Positions 54,678-63,417 of a DNA stretch of 64,000 nucleotides are shown one piece after another. Source of the DNA: JALHST01 sp963798435 (lineage in GTDB: Bacteria > Bacteroidota > Bacteroidia > Flavobacteriales > Flavobacteriaceae); NCBI GenBank assembly GCA_963798435.1, contig CAWCTF010000002.1:490607-554606 (forward strand), read 5' to 3'. The notes below the pieces were generated by a model. It was not told the origin of the DNA. It was given only the letters and a program-made list of their open reading frames with translations, and made no database searches. Numbering within the stretch: position 1 is the stretch's first letter; each line of letters begins with the position of its first letter. A program made the position numbers and the translations under genes.

Positions 54678-56849
54678 TTACTTCTTGGCTTCGACCAATT
54701 CCAATTGATTCACGCTGACATTGGTAGTAAACGTTCCATAATTTACCACAGCCTTCCCTTTTTCAAGCTTATCAATACTACCAACTGCCTTTCCATCGAT
54801 CATGCGAACACGGTCGCCAATTTTAAAAATGGGCCTCGGCTTGTTCTTTTCAACAATTACCGCTTTTCTCTTATCAACCGCCTTTTTCTCGCGAATGACT
54901 TTGACTTCTTTTTGCACTTCCTGGGCTACTTGCGCCTTTTTTTCCCGTGCTTCCTTCGCCTCGTTTGTCGATTTCTTCTTGCGTTTGCTGTTTTCGGTTT
55001 CTACCAGGCGTAAAAGTTCCGATACGAGCGGTCGCTTTTTCTTATCGTGGAAATACTTCTCGGCAACCTTGTTCACCTTATTGCCCAATACGACCATCCG
55101 TTGGTCGTGGTCATAGAGTTCCTGGTAATTTTCCAACTTTGATTGGATCTTGTCGTTGAGTTTTTCGAATCTGGCGGCTTCTTCTTTTGCCTTCGCTTCT
55201 TCCTCTTGCAATCTAGAGCCCGTTTTAGCCATTTTGCTGCGTTCTTTTTGCAGTTTTGCTATCGTGGCATCAAACCGCACTTTTCCGCGCGCTATCTTCT
55301 TCTTAGCGCGATTGATTAGGCTATAGGGGATGCCGTTCTTTTGTGCCACCTCAAAAGTAAACGAACTCCCGGCCTCCCCAAGTACCAAATGAAAGGTTGG
55401 TTCTAGGGTCTTGCCGTCAAAAAGCATATTGGCATTGGTGGCATGTGGTAATTCATCGGCCAGGGCCTTTAAGTTGGCATAATGCGTCGTAATGACGCCA
55501 TAGGCGCCGCGTTCATAGAAAATTTCGAGAAAGGCTTCGGCCAAGGCACCGCCCAATTCAGGATCGCTACCGGTACCGAACTCATCGATAAGGAATAAGG
55601 TCGTTGCATCGCATTTGCGTAAAAAACTATTCATGTTTTTGAGCCGATAACTATAGGTACTCAAATGATTTTCAATTGATTGGTTGTCCCCGATATCAGT
55701 TAGAATCGTATCAAAAAAGCACACTGAACTTCTTTCATGAACAGGGATTAGTAGGCCTGACTGTAGCATTACCTGAAGTAGGCCGATCGTCTTCAACGTG
55801 ATGCTTTTTCCACCGGCATTGGGTCCGGAGATTACGATGATACGATTTTCTGAATGCAGTTCTATGGTCTGGGGAAAAGTTTTTTCGTGCTTCCGTAAAT
55901 TGTTCAGGAATAAGAGCGGATGATAGGCTTCTCGCAAATACAGTCGCTGGTCGGCATTGATTTCAGGCAAAATCGATTTTGTCTCTGAGGCGTACTTCGC
56001 TTTGCCGGATGTGATATCGATTTGGATCAAAAAATCCTGGTATGCCGAGATAAGTGGCGTAAAAGGCCTGATTTTAGATGTTAGTTCCTTGAGGATTTTC
56101 TGTATTTCATCTTTTTCGTCATACTCGAGGTTATTGAGTTCCCGGCTATACCGTAGGGTGGCTTCGGGTTCAATATAAACAATGCTCCCCGTTTTCGAAG
56201 ATCCCATTACAGCACCTTTTACTTTTTTCCGATACATTGCCTTTACGGCCAAGACCCTACGATTTTCGACAACCGACTCACGAATGTCATCTAAATAATC
56301 GGATCCCTGGTACGTCTGCATAGCCGCTGAAAAACTTTGACCGATCTTCCCCTTGACTTGATTTATTTTCCGTCGTATTGAAAACAAGGAATCGGAGGCC
56401 CCGTCCTTAATTTCGCCAAATCGGTCGATGACCCTTTCAATGTGCTGGGCAATTTCGATATTTGGGGCTAGGGCGTCAGACATGGCAAATAGCATGGGGT
56501 AATATGCCTTGAATTTGGAAAGGAATTTCTTTTGTGTTGCTACCGTGGTACAGAGTCCTCCGATTTTTCGAAACCCACCGACTTCAAGCACCGTATTCTC
56601 AATTTTTAAAAGTGATAACTCCCCCTTGATACTCTCAAAACCGTGGCTCGGCATGCGATTGTCGCTCAGCAATGACGATAGGTATTCCGAAGTCTGGCGA
56701 AGGACGGTATGTAGGACGCCTTCCTCTGAAATCGGTATGATTTCAAGGGCCTGTTCCTTTCCCAAGTCAGTTGTACATCTTGCGGAAATCTGCTGCAAAA
56801 CGACCGGAAATTCGAGATCTTGGAGGGTTTTGGTTTCGATTTTTCCCAT
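54678..56849 (-). CDS. mutS2: MutS2 family DNA-binding ATPase without Smr domain
   Basis: 723 residues from ATG 56849 (MGKIETKTLQDLEF); the longer frame upstream is unsupported. MutS-type core and clamp helices, then ATPase: Walker A GPNAGGKS, Walker B LFLIDEFGTGSDPELG, and the signature STYSYRLKNM. A long Lys/Glu-rich coiled coil follows, and the protein ends in a small KOW-like beta domain (FKIGDRVRMIDGKAVGSIDKL). The C-terminal Smr nuclease domain of Bacillus MutS2 is not present. Possible roles are recombination suppression or resolving ribosome collisions, as for MutS2. Confidence 0.93.
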   Translation of the reverse strand: MGKIETKTLQDLEFPVVLQQISARCTTDLGKEQALEIIPISEEGVLHTVLRQTSEYLSSLLSDNRMPSHGFESIKGELSLLKIENTVLEVGGFRKIGGLCTTVATQKKFLSKFKAYYPMLFAMSDALAPNIEIAQHIERVIDRFGEIKDGASDSLFSIRRKINQVKGKIGQSFSAAMQTYQGSDYLDDIRESVVENRRVLAVKAMYRKKVKGAVMGSSKTGSIVYIEPEATLRYSRELNNLEYDEKDEIQKILKELTSKIRPFTPLISAYQDFLIQIDITSGKAKYASETKSILPEINADQRLYLREAYHPLLFLNNLRKHEKTFPQTIELHSENRIIVISGPNAGGKSITLKTIGLLQVMLQSGLLIPVHERSSVCFFDTILTDIGDNQSIENHLSTYSYRLKNMNSFLRKCDATTLFLIDEFGTGSDPELGGALAEAFLEIFYERGAYGVITTHYANLKALADELPHATNANMLFDGKTLEPTFHLVLGEAGSSFTFEVAQKNGIPYSLINRAKKKIARGKVRFDATIAKLQKERSKMAKTGSRLQEEEAKAKEEAARFEKLNDKIQSKLENYQELYDHDQRMVVLGNKVNKVAEKYFHDKKKRPLVSELLRLVETENSKRKKKSTNEAKEAREKKAQVAQEVQKEVKVIREKKAVDKRKAVIVEKNKPRPIFKIGDRVRMIDGKAVGSIDKLEKGKAVVNYGTFTTNVSVNQLELVEAKK

Positions 56850-57143
56850 TTTTAGCTGTAAAGGACGACAAAGGTAGCGATTCGGCCACAATTGAGATGC
56901 TTGCAAAGGCCGACTGGAAAAAAAAATAGCGGACTTTTCGAGCTGGGCGTAAGCGGGAATGGTGCCGCGTTTATTTCAGAAGCGGGAAACCCATTACTTG
57001 TGTTGTCCAGGAAAGACCTTGGCCACTTAGTGTAAAACCTTGTATTTTAGCTCCTTGCCACAATAATTTTACCCAAAAGTGTGTTTAAGTGGGCAGCCAT
57101 CAATGCGATGTCCTTTCGCAATGGGCCTTTTAGCCATGCCACC

Positions 57144-58205
57144 ATGAAAACAAACCAACTACTTTGGGTCTCACTTCTTGCGATAGGCCTCCTCAACTGC
57201 AGCACCACCAAACAAATCGTTCTACAGGTCCTCGAGCCTTCTCCTGTCACGTTCTCAAGAACCATAACAAAAGTCGGTATCGTGAATCGGAGTGCAAAGT
57301 ACAATGCGCTACCTGGCGAAAGCCGGCTCGCCCGTATGGTAGCTATCGAGGAGCAGTATATCAACGAAAAAGGGAAGGGGGCCGCACTGAACGGACTCTA
57401 CGAAGAGTTGTTGAAGGAGGCTCGCTTCGAATCGATTATAATGCTCGATTCGATTTCGCCGGACCTATTGGATTTTGGAGCAACGCCCGACGCGATTTCA
57501 TGGGAGTCGATTGAAGCGATTTGCAGGAAATACCAAGTAGATGTGCTATTCTCGATGGCCTATTTCGACACCGATACCAAAGTAACGCTTAAAAAAACTA
57601 CAATGCTACAGCCGAATCTGCTCCGCATTCGATCAAAAGTTCCGGCACAGGAAATTACCCTCAAAACCCTCATTGAAAATGGCTGGAAGATCTATGATCC
57701 GAACGAGAGACAGATCATCGACGAATTTGTATTCAATGATCAGATAATCTCAAAAGGCATGGGTACCAGCCCTTTGGATGCCTTTCAAGACATTGAAGGA
57801 CGTACCGACACAATCATCGTTCAAAGCAAGTCGACCGGCACAACCTATGGACAGCGCCTGCTTCCTTTCAACAATAACCTGCCTAGGACGTATTACGTTC
57901 GTGGCTCCGTCGCTTTGGAACGTGCAGGTGATTTGGCCGAAACCGGCGCTTGGGAACAAGCAGCGGAAATTTGGCGTGACAACCTTGACGGCACGAGTAA
58001 AAAAGTGAGCAGCAGATGCAGTCACAATTTGGCCGTTTACCATGAGCGCAATGAGGACCTGGCAGGTGCTTTTGAATGGGCCCTAAAATCGGTGGAATAC
58101 AATGAATCAAATTCAGGGACGGCCTATTTGGAAATCTTGAAAAAGAGAATTGAACAAAAAAAGGACTTGCAAGCACAAATCGATCGGTCGGCTTTTGGAA
58201 AATGA
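57144..58205 (+). CDS. DUF6340-like lipoprotein
   Basis: 353 residues from ATG 57144 (MKTNQLLWVSL); an upstream ATG at 57081 would precede the signal peptide and is unlikely. Lipobox LLNC gives Cys18. The N-terminal half resembles the Bacteroidetes DUF6340 family (PVTFSRTITKVGIVNRS, VDVLFSMAYFDTDTKV). The C-terminal ~100 residues contain a TPR-like helical repeat (AEIWRDNLDGTSKKVSSRCS, HNLAVYHERNEDLAGAFEWA). Probably an outer-membrane or periplasmic lipoprotein. Function unknown. The 237 bases upstream (56907-57143) hold no recognisable feature. Confidence 0.82.
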   Translation: MKTNQLLWVSLLAIGLLNCSTTKQIVLQVLEPSPVTFSRTITKVGIVNRSAKYNALPGESRLARMVAIEEQYINEKGKGAALNGLYEELLKEARFESIIMLDSISPDLLDFGATPDAISWESIEAICRKYQVDVLFSMAYFDTDTKVTLKKTTMLQPNLLRIRSKVPAQEITLKTLIENGWKIYDPNERQIIDEFVFNDQIISKGMGTSPLDAFQDIEGRTDTIIVQSKSTGTTYGQRLLPFNNNLPRTYYVRGSVALERAGDLAETGAWEQAAEIWRDNLDGTSKKVSSRCSHNLAVYHERNEDLAGAFEWALKSVEYNESNSGTAYLEILKKRIEQKKDLQAQIDRSAFGK

Positions 58206-58248
58206 CCAAACTAGGTTACCTCAAGGGAGGTATCGGTGTATTTTTGGT

Positions 58249-58980
58249 TTAGTCAACACCAAGACCTCCCACTAGCATGCCGATACCGATAGCAATCGCG
58301 AAGCTGATCAGCGTGCCGATAAGTACATATTCCGATTTGTTAATGCCCTTTTCCTCCTCCTTGTATCGCAAAATCGACTTCGCCGCAATGAGAAATCCCA
58401 CGGCACTGAACTGGTTGATCAGGATAAAGGTCAATACCAACCATCGCTCGACGACGCCAATCAGTCTGCCTGCATTCGGAAGATCTTCCTTGCTCATGCC
58501 TTCAAATTCTATTTTTGAGGCCTTAAAAATTTCCTTAATAACAATATTGGCCGGTTTACCACAAATCAGATAGCCGATTCCTGTCGCCAAAAATAGAGAG
58601 TTTATGTTTATATAAAAAAGCGTATCTAATTTAAAATAAACACTATATGTATAAATAATGACACTTAAAATGAGTAGGTGCAGGCCTTGGTCGATAAAGA
58701 AGGCATACCTGCCGAATGTGGTACTATGATTCAATTTGGGTTTGAAGCCGTCGATAACCCAATGGGTTAGTGCGATCAGGAATGCCCCGATGCCAAAATA
58801 TAATTGAAATGAAAGCAGCCAAGAGCAACCGAACATAATAAGCGCATGCCATTTAAGGAATTTGCTCTTAAAGCCTTTTTCATTCTTATCAGCGGCTTTC
58901 CGATCTGTCTGAAAGGTATAGTCGGTGAGGATATGCGCTAGAAATTGCAATAGAAAGAGTTGAGAGATATCCATAATCAT
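58249..58980 (-). CDS. DUF3307 integral membrane protein
   Basis: 243 residues; ATG 58980 (MIMDISQLFL), with a second ATG six bases in. The DUF3307 motif is FLAHILTDYTFQTDR near residue 15, followed by SKFLKWHALIMFG and ALTHWVIDGFKPKL. About six or seven transmembrane segments are visible, the last in SFAIAIGIGMLVGGLG. Its ATG overlaps the satD stop by four bases, so the two are translationally coupled. SatD/DUF3307 pairs recur in bacteria. The role is unknown. Confidence 0.88.
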   Translation of the reverse strand: MIMDISQLFLLQFLAHILTDYTFQTDRKAADKNEKGFKSKFLKWHALIMFGCSWLLSFQLYFGIGAFLIALTHWVIDGFKPKLNHSTTFGRYAFFIDQGLHLLILSVIIYTYSVYFKLDTLFYININSLFLATGIGYLICGKPANIVIKEIFKASKIEFEGMSKEDLPNAGRLIGVVERWLVLTFILINQFSAVGFLIAAKSILRYKEEEKGINKSEYVLIGTLISFAIAIGIGMLVGGLGVD

Positions 58981-59660
58981 TGATTTTTAATGGTATCCGT
59001 AAAGAATTCGACGGCCTTTTCTATGGCATTCCACCCAACACTGTTCGCATGTTGGTTGACAGCTGGTTGCGAGATCCGCATTTTTTGTGCGATCGAATCC
59101 TCGTTATTGCCCAGTAACTTATAGTAGAGTACTTCCGACTGCCTGGCGGTAGCCTTGTTCATTAAAAAATCGAGTAAAAGCATCATGGGTTCCATTTGTT
59201 TGTTCAGGGCATCGTTTTTTGAAACGAAGAACAGCGTATTCTTGATACTGATACGGTCCATCGTATGGGTATCCTCCTCATTGATCTTTCGACCCGATAA
59301 ATAGATGGCGTCCCCGTCGATGATGCCTTTTTGGGTATCGAACCGTTCAAGTTCCCCATACGATATGGCCAGGCGAATCCCATAGTTTTCAAAATGCTGT
59401 ACGCGTGTTTCGGTCTTCTTTTTCGAGGCAATCGGAATTGATTTTATCCGACTCTTGATCAATAGGCCGACCAATAAGCCATCTTCAGGAGCTGGGACCA
59501 CGCATTCGAGATAATCGCCTTTGATCAGGCGTGCGTAACAATCGTATTTGGTATGCAGTGTTGTTATAAGCTGCTGAATATGGTGTTCCACCAATTCCTT
59601 ATTGTCCTGTGATAAGCTGGTAAAGGCGACGATATCTCCCGAAATAACCCCGTAGTTCAT
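58977..59660 (-). CDS. satD: SatD family protein with C-terminal HTH
   Basis: 227 residues. The N-terminus (NYGVISGDIVAFTSLS) and the motif YLECVVPAPEDGLLV, then LAISYGELERFDTQKGI and DGDAIYLSGRKINEE, resemble a nucleotide-cyclase-like or ferredoxin-like sensor fold of the SatD family. Residues ~168-220 form an HTH (ARQSEVLYYKLLGNN, DSIAQKMRISQPAVNQHA), so it probably binds DNA. It is first in a two-gene operon with the DUF3307 membrane protein. A three-unit operator-like array lies 135-215 bases upstream and is the natural candidate for its own binding sites. Confidence 0.85.
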   Translation of the reverse strand: MNYGVISGDIVAFTSLSQDNKELVEHHIQQLITTLHTKYDCYARLIKGDYLECVVPAPEDGLLVGLLIKSRIKSIPIASKKKTETRVQHFENYGIRLAISYGELERFDTQKGIIDGDAIYLSGRKINEEDTHTMDRISIKNTLFFVSKNDALNKQMEPMMLLLDFLMNKATARQSEVLYYKLLGNNEDSIAQKMRISQPAVNQHANSVGWNAIEKAVEFFTDTIKNQ

Positions 59661-59782
59661 ATTCTAATGTACTTTTTTGACAGTTTTCCCAATTTACAAT
59701 TTGACCTACTGCCTTCGATTTTTGGCACCTTCCATCGATTTTTACACTTCGATGATGCATTAGGCTGTGTTTACAGCGACTA

Positions 59783-59790
59783 CAAATATA
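59783..59790 (-). promoter_or_regulatory. Possible -7 element of the satD operon
   Basis: TATATTTG on the minus strand, 4 bases from the first unit of the operator array, which would cover the -33 region. No TTG is found there. It would leave a leader of about 115 bases before satD. Confidence 0.35.
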
Positions 59791-59794
59791 TAAA

Positions 59795-59875
59795 ATTATA
59801 AGTCCTATAGCTTATAAAATAGCATTATAAGTTTAATAGCTTATAATGTATGATTATAAGTCGTATAGCTTATAA
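59795..59875. repeat. Array of three 23-bp inverted-repeat units at 29-bp period (operator-like)
   Basis: Three units of form ATTATAAG-N7/8-GCTTATAA lie at 59795-59817, 59824-59846 and 59853-59875. Starts are exactly 29 bases apart, with 6-base spacers that differ. Each unit has perfect 7-base arms TTATAAG/CTTATAA. The centres read TCCTATAG, TTTAATAG and TCGTATAG, so the units are near-identical. The array occupies the middle of the 338-base satD-ung intergenic region (59661-59998), and the remainder has no gene. Periodic palindromes in a divergent intergenic region point to a repressor or activator binding site. Confidence 0.8.
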
Positions 59876-59962
59876 CGCCAAAACAGGATAGTTTCGTTTA
59901 AATTCCTTGTTCCTGGGGGCGGTTTTTAACAACAAATGGGTATTTTTCAATGCTATAAGATG

Positions 59963-59970
59963 TATTTTTG
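59963..59970 (+). promoter_or_regulatory. Predicted -7 element of ung
   Basis: TATTTTTG matches TAnnTTTG and ends 28 bases before the ung ATG (59999). No clear -33 TTG. Confidence 0.45.
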
Positions 59971-59998
59971 ATTCGATTTCGTATCAAAAGGGTAATAG

Positions 59999-60664
59999 AT
60001 GCAGGTACAGATACATAGCAGTTGGCGACCGTATTTGCAGCAGGAATTTGAAAGCGGGTATTTCAAGGACCTGGTGCAATTCGTACGGCAAGAATACGAG
60101 CAGCAGACTTGTTTTCCCAAAGGGAAGGACATTTTTGCGGCATTCGACCATGCCACTTTCGATACGACCGAGGTCGTCATTATAGGTCAAGATCCCTACC
60201 ATGGCCCAAAACAGGCAAACGGACTCTGTTTTTCGGTGCAGGAAGGCATTCCACATCCGCCATCACTTATGAATATCTTCAAGGAATTAGCTTCTGATAT
60301 CGGAAAACCCTATCCCAAAAGTGGCAATTTGGAGTCGTGGGCAGATCAAGGGGTGTTGTTGCTCAATGCCACATTGACCGTGCGGGCGCATCAAGCTGGA
60401 AGTCATCAGAACAAGGGGTGGGAAATCTTTACCGACGCCGTCATCAAGCATATTTCAACCCAAAAAACAGGCGTTGTTTTTTTATTATGGGGAGGTTATG
60501 CAAAAAAAAAGGCAGCCCTGATCGATACAACAAAGCATCATATACTTACGTCGGGCCACCCATCGCCGTTAAGTGCAAATAGGGGCCTTTGGTTTGGGAA
60601 CAAGCATTTTAGTAAAACAAACGCGCTACTCAAAAAAATGGGCAAACGGCCTATCGATTGGTAA
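59999..60664 (+). CDS. ung: Uracil-DNA glycosylase, family 1
   Basis: 221-residue base-excision repair enzyme removing uracil from DNA. Water-activating motif GQDPYHGP with Asp65, PPSLMNIFKEL, LLLNATLTV (Asn that reads uracil) and the leucine/His loop HPSPLSANRG are all intact. Length is standard. The 3' end overlaps the convergent substrate-binding protein gene by 14 bases. Confidence 0.98.
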   Translation: MQVQIHSSWRPYLQQEFESGYFKDLVQFVRQEYEQQTCFPKGKDIFAAFDHATFDTTEVVIIGQDPYHGPKQANGLCFSVQEGIPHPPSLMNIFKELASDIGKPYPKSGNLESWADQGVLLLNATLTVRAHQAGSHQNKGWEIFTDAVIKHISTQKTGVVFLLWGGYAKKKAALIDTTKHHILTSGHPSPLSANRGLWFGNKHFSKTNALLKKMGKRPIDW

Positions 60665-61502
60665 GTAACTCCCCCATAGCGAGTTTATGGGATACCAAGC
60701 CCAGGCCCATAAGTGCTTTCTGAACATTTTCCAATACAGGTGGATTTATTTGGGACTGGCTCCAATAGGTCATCGAAAGCCATTCCTGCACATCCGCCAG
60801 TTTTTGACCGTACTGGTTGGCCAAGGTACGATCGATACTGGGAATGTCCTTGAATTCGACGGTGTAGGTATTGATGGTTTCAAGAATATGGCCAATTGCC
60901 CCTGGATTTTCGGCTATAAAAGTGTCGGTCGCCGCAATGACAAAACAGGGCCATGGGGTGGGGCAATCCCCTAGGCGTCGAAATATTCCAGAATCGACCA
61001 GGGGTTTGGTGGTAAAGTGCTCCCACATAAAATAGTCGGCTGTGCCGTCGGTCAGCGCCTTCACGGCACCTTCTATAGTATTGACGACTTCAAAACGCAA
61101 GTCGGCTTGATCCCAACCATGATTTTCTGCATTTACACAGGCCATTAAATGGCTTCCACTGCCAAAGCGGCTGATAGCTATTTTCGCTGCTTTTAATTCG
61201 GAAATATCCTGAAACGGCGAATGGGTCCCGACATGTATTCCCCAAAGTAGGGGGGAGGCAATATATTCCTGTACTATTTTAGATCGATTGCCTTCGATAA
61301 TACCTTTAATGATGCCTTCGGTGAGGATAATTGCCAGGTCGGTAGCTCCCGATTGCAACATTTCAATCATTTTACCGGTACCTTCGGATACATCGGTCCA
61401 TTGCAGGTCAATACCACGTTGTTCGAATGCCCCTTCTTCGATACCCAGAAGCCAAGGAAAATTAAAATGCTCAGGCACTCCTGCGATTCGTACTTTTTTC
61501 AT
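60651..61502 (-). CDS. Substrate-binding (type II periplasmic-binding fold) protein without signal peptide
   Basis: 283 residues of the SsuA/NMT1/TauA-like fold: FNFPWLLGIEEGAFEQRGID, GTGKMIEMLQSGATDLAIIL, ISELKAAKIAISRFGSGSH. The protein begins MKKVRIAGVPEHF with no signal peptide or lipobox, so it should be cytosolic. No ABC permease or ATPase gene is nearby. The ATG overlaps the stop of the nucleoside phosphorylase gene by four bases (61499-61502), so the two are coupled. A cytosolic binding protein or an enzyme on this fold is likely. The ligand is unknown. Confidence 0.82.
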   Translation of the reverse strand: MKKVRIAGVPEHFNFPWLLGIEEGAFEQRGIDLQWTDVSEGTGKMIEMLQSGATDLAIILTEGIIKGIIEGNRSKIVQEYIASPLLWGIHVGTHSPFQDISELKAAKIAISRFGSGSHLMACVNAENHGWDQADLRFEVVNTIEGAVKALTDGTADYFMWEHFTTKPLVDSGIFRRLGDCPTPWPCFVIAATDTFIAENPGAIGHILETINTYTVEFKDIPSIDRTLANQYGQKLADVQEWLSMTYWSQSQINPPVLENVQKALMGLGLVSHKLAMGELLTNR

Positions 61503-62368
61503 AGCAATACTTTTTCCAGCACATATTGAATTAACTGATCCACTTCTTTTTGTGGGTTTTGGGAAAATTCACCGGTGGCGCGATTCGCCAGGATGCAATT
61601 TAAGGAAACCGCCTGATGTCCCAATAGTTTTGACAAACCATAAATTCCTGAAGTCTCCATTTCAAGATTCGTTATGCGCGATCCTTCATAGTCAAATTCA
61701 GCTAGTTTTGCTATAAAGTCGGCATCTTTGGTCCCGAGCCGCAGGGCTCTCCCCTGTGGCCCATAAAAACCCGGGGCTGTGGCTGTTATTCCCAATCGTA
61801 TACGATTTGACATCATTTTTCGCGCTAAGGCATCATCGCATTTGACGGCATAGGGTACTATTGTCGGAGCCTTGGGACCGAGATGTTTTTGTACGGCCTG
61901 CGAAAGTCTCAACGCTTCAATCCCTTCACTATTGTAGAAGTGTAAAAGTCCGTCAAATCCAATTGCATATTCGCTCAAAAGAAATGAACCGAGGGGAATT
62001 TCTGGGTGCAGGGCCCCAGAAGTCCCAATTCGGAGTATCGTAAATCGTATACGATTCTCTTTTATTTTTCGGGTCTCAAAATCGATATTTGCCAGCGCAT
62101 CGAGCTCATTTAGGACGATGTCGATATTATCAGTACCTATTCCTGTCGCGATGACCGTGATGTTTTTTCCATTAAGCCACCCCGTATGGGTCAAAAATTC
62201 GCGTTTGCCTTTTTTGACGGTGATAGTGTCAAAATATTTTGAAACTTCGCCGACCCGATCGGGGTCGCCCACAGTGATTATGGTTTCTGCTATATCCTCG
62301 GGTACTAGATTAAGATGGTAAATGCTCTGGTCGGCATTCAGGATTAGTTCGGACGGATCCAACTGCAT
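61499..62368 (-). CDS. Nucleoside phosphorylase (uridine phosphorylase-like)
   Basis: 289-residue PNP/UDP family enzyme releasing a base from a nucleoside with phosphate. VGDPDRVGEVSKYFD carries the phosphate-binding glycine-rich loop, VIATGIGTDNIDIVLNEL the middle signature, and RIGTSGAL and NLEMETSGIYGL the base/ribose-site blocks. The sequence differs from classical Udp in the insert around KHLGPKAPTIVPYAV. It is downstream of the DUF1835 gene by 1 base and coupled to the substrate-binding protein gene. Confidence 0.9.
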   Translation of the reverse strand: MQLDPSELILNADQSIYHLNLVPEDIAETIITVGDPDRVGEVSKYFDTITVKKGKREFLTHTGWLNGKNITVIATGIGTDNIDIVLNELDALANIDFETRKIKENRIRFTILRIGTSGALHPEIPLGSFLLSEYAIGFDGLLHFYNSEGIEALRLSQAVQKHLGPKAPTIVPYAVKCDDALARKMMSNRIRLGITATAPGFYGPQGRALRLGTKDADFIAKLAEFDYEGSRITNLEMETSGIYGLSKLLGHQAVSLNCILANRATGEFSQNPQKEVDQLIQYVLEKVLL

Positions 62369-62369
62369 G

Positions 62370-63302
62370 TTACAATTTAAGTATTCTGCCCGACTCGGTA
62401 TTATAGAGGTAGTTGTATTTCAATGATCCGCCCAGATAGGTGTCGTTATCGCGAATACTGGAGTAGTAGTTTGATTTTCCTTTTAGGATTTCTTGGCCTT
62501 TTCGAGTGAGTTTAACAGGACTGAAGGAACTGTACAAGGGTTTGAGCGAGGTTAGTATCCTATCAAATTGCGTGTCTCCAAACCCATAAACACCCTGATT
62601 GCCGAGTACGGTCTTGATAAGGTCTTTGCGAGATTCTGGTTTCAATTCGGCCGATAGCTGCAGCATGTGGTTTTCTAGGTAGTCCAAACCGTTTTTTATG
62701 GTCGGAAAGCGCATTAAATGGGCATGCATGGCATCGGCAAGATAGGTGAATTTGAAATCTTGGTAATCCTTTAGATTTTCTAGGCGAATGGGGTTGTTGC
62801 TACAATACAACTGCCAAACATAATCGGCATATTCAATATCATCCTGTCCAAGAACGGTCCGATTTTCATATAAACCCAACAACTTTTCATCGCTCAATTC
62901 ACTCAGGCCGTACATTTTGTCCGATTCATCCTCCTTACCACTGCATACGACCGAAATTTCGGCATACTTTCGATGCGCTTTCAACCAACTTAGGACGGCG
63001 AGCATGTTTATTTGACAAAACAAATCATATTCGAACCACAATACGATATGATCTTGTTGCTTGTGATTGCAGAGCGATCGGTACTCTTTCAACGTCTTTT
63101 CGATAAACCAGGATTTGGAGACATTGTAGTTTTTGTGGAGGAAATCATATCGGGTTTTCCAAAATGACTCACTTCCTACATTGGTTTCCGTCTTGCCCTC
63201 ACAAAGCATTTCACGCCATGTAATGATGTCTCCTTTTAGTTTTAGGCCTTTGAGTTTTTCCGTAAAACTATCACCATTGGTAATGTGGAGCAGGGAACTC
63301 AT
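62370..63302 (-). CDS. DUF1835 domain protein
   Basis: 310 residues. N-terminal LLHITNGDSFTEKLKGLKLKG and WREMLCEGKT, then HIVLWFEYDLFCQINMLAVL are the DUF1835 hallmarks (Bacillus relatives annotated likewise). The C-terminal half carries a winged-helix-like segment (GFGDTQFDRILTSL, SPVKLTRKGQEILKG). No enzymatic motif can be named with confidence. Three minus-strand genes follow one another tightly from here to the substrate-binding protein, suggesting one operon. Confidence 0.85.
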   Translation of the reverse strand: MSSLLHITNGDSFTEKLKGLKLKGDIITWREMLCEGKTETNVGSESFWKTRYDFLHKNYNVSKSWFIEKTLKEYRSLCNHKQQDHIVLWFEYDLFCQINMLAVLSWLKAHRKYAEISVVCSGKEDESDKMYGLSELSDEKLLGLYENRTVLGQDDIEYADYVWQLYCSNNPIRLENLKDYQDFKFTYLADAMHAHLMRFPTIKNGLDYLENHMLQLSAELKPESRKDLIKTVLGNQGVYGFGDTQFDRILTSLKPLYSSFSPVKLTRKGQEILKGKSNYYSSIRDNDTYLGGSLKYNYLYNTESGRILKL

Positions 63303-63417
63303 AAATGTGTGGTTTAGGTTTTGGCCAATAAAAGTAACACTTAATCGAAAATAACAAAAAAAATTAACAGAAAACTACGCAACCCATTTAAAATCGGGCA
63401 GTTCCAAAAGGGTATTA

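Noticed and set aside
59795..59875. CRISPR array
   Set aside because: Three units are separated by only 6 bases, there are no 25-45-base spacers and no cas genes nearby. The palindromic, AT-rich units fit operators instead.
60651..61502. THI5-type thiamine pyrimidine synthase
   Set aside because: The cytosolic periplasmic-binding-like fold suggested it, but the cysteine-rich CCCFC active-site motif of THI5 is not present.
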